Source: Elusimicrobiota bacterium (GTDB lineage: Bacteria > Elusimicrobiota > Elusimicrobia > 2-02-FULL-39-32). From it: a stretch of DNA of 9,262 bases. Position numbers and translations under genes: made by a program. The stretch spans positions 1 through 9,262 of the forward strand of contig JAHFBY010000039.1 of NCBI GenBank assembly GCA_023249835.1, read 5' to 3'. Position 1 is the stretch's first letter; every line of letters begins with the position of its first letter. Under the pieces are notes generated by a model. The model was not told where the DNA came from, did not search any database, and was given only the letters and a program-made list of their open reading frames with translations. Positions 6,895 through 9,262 of the stretch are shown piece after piece.

Positions 6895-9262
<2,368 letters not shown>

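Overview
The window reads as ordinary chromosomal DNA of a bacterium. It combines a housekeeping operon (queuosine and shikimate enzymes plus a glycosyltransferase) with a less ordinary set of genes: a very large duplicated membrane protein, a secreted Sel1-repeat protein and an XRE/nucleotidyltransferase pair. Base composition is uneven. I counted 57 G+C in 180 bases (32%) at 1801-1980, against 37 in 60 (62%) at 3301-3360, and the que operon also looks GC-rich. Shine-Dalgarno sites are weak or absent at most starts. The big duplicated membrane protein and the que/aroD/glycosyltransferase arrangement would fit an uncultured Gram-negative-type lineage such as Omnitrophota or a relative, but that is a guess. 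No rRNA, tRNA, insertion sequence or CRISPR array was seen.

Left part, + strand. Positions 2-3829 hold the 3' part of one giant gene (1275 codons visible, 5' end outside the window). It is built from a duplicated unit: an alpha/beta domain with the motif pattern of the Tiki/TraB/ChaN/erythromycin-esterase group (E-x-H early, R about 30 residues before G-x-G-H late), then a four-helix membrane block, then a helical cytoplasmic stretch. The unit repeats with an offset of 638 residues at both ends of the membrane block. A different alpha/beta domain closes the protein. After a 59-base gap comes a signal-peptide protein with Sel1-like repeats (3889-4524).

Middle, + strand. An XRE-type regulator (4606-5100) and a Pol-beta-fold nucleotidyltransferase (5078-5707) overlap by 23 bases and look like a two-gene toxin-antitoxin or abortive-infection module. 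A perfect 10-bp inverted repeat with a 6-bp spacer lies inside the putative promoter. The spacing of that promoter suggests a leaderless transcript.

Right part, - strand. Read from the right edge leftwards, the order is queA (5' end cut off by the window), tgt, aroD and a GT4-type glycosyltransferase. Each neighbouring pair overlaps by the same 4-base ATGA junction, so the four genes form one translationally coupled operon. QueA and Tgt make the queuosine modification of tRNA; AroD is type I 3-dehydroquinate dehydratase of the shikimate pathway. The operon converges on the nucleotidyltransferase gene, and the two stop codons share a TTAA.
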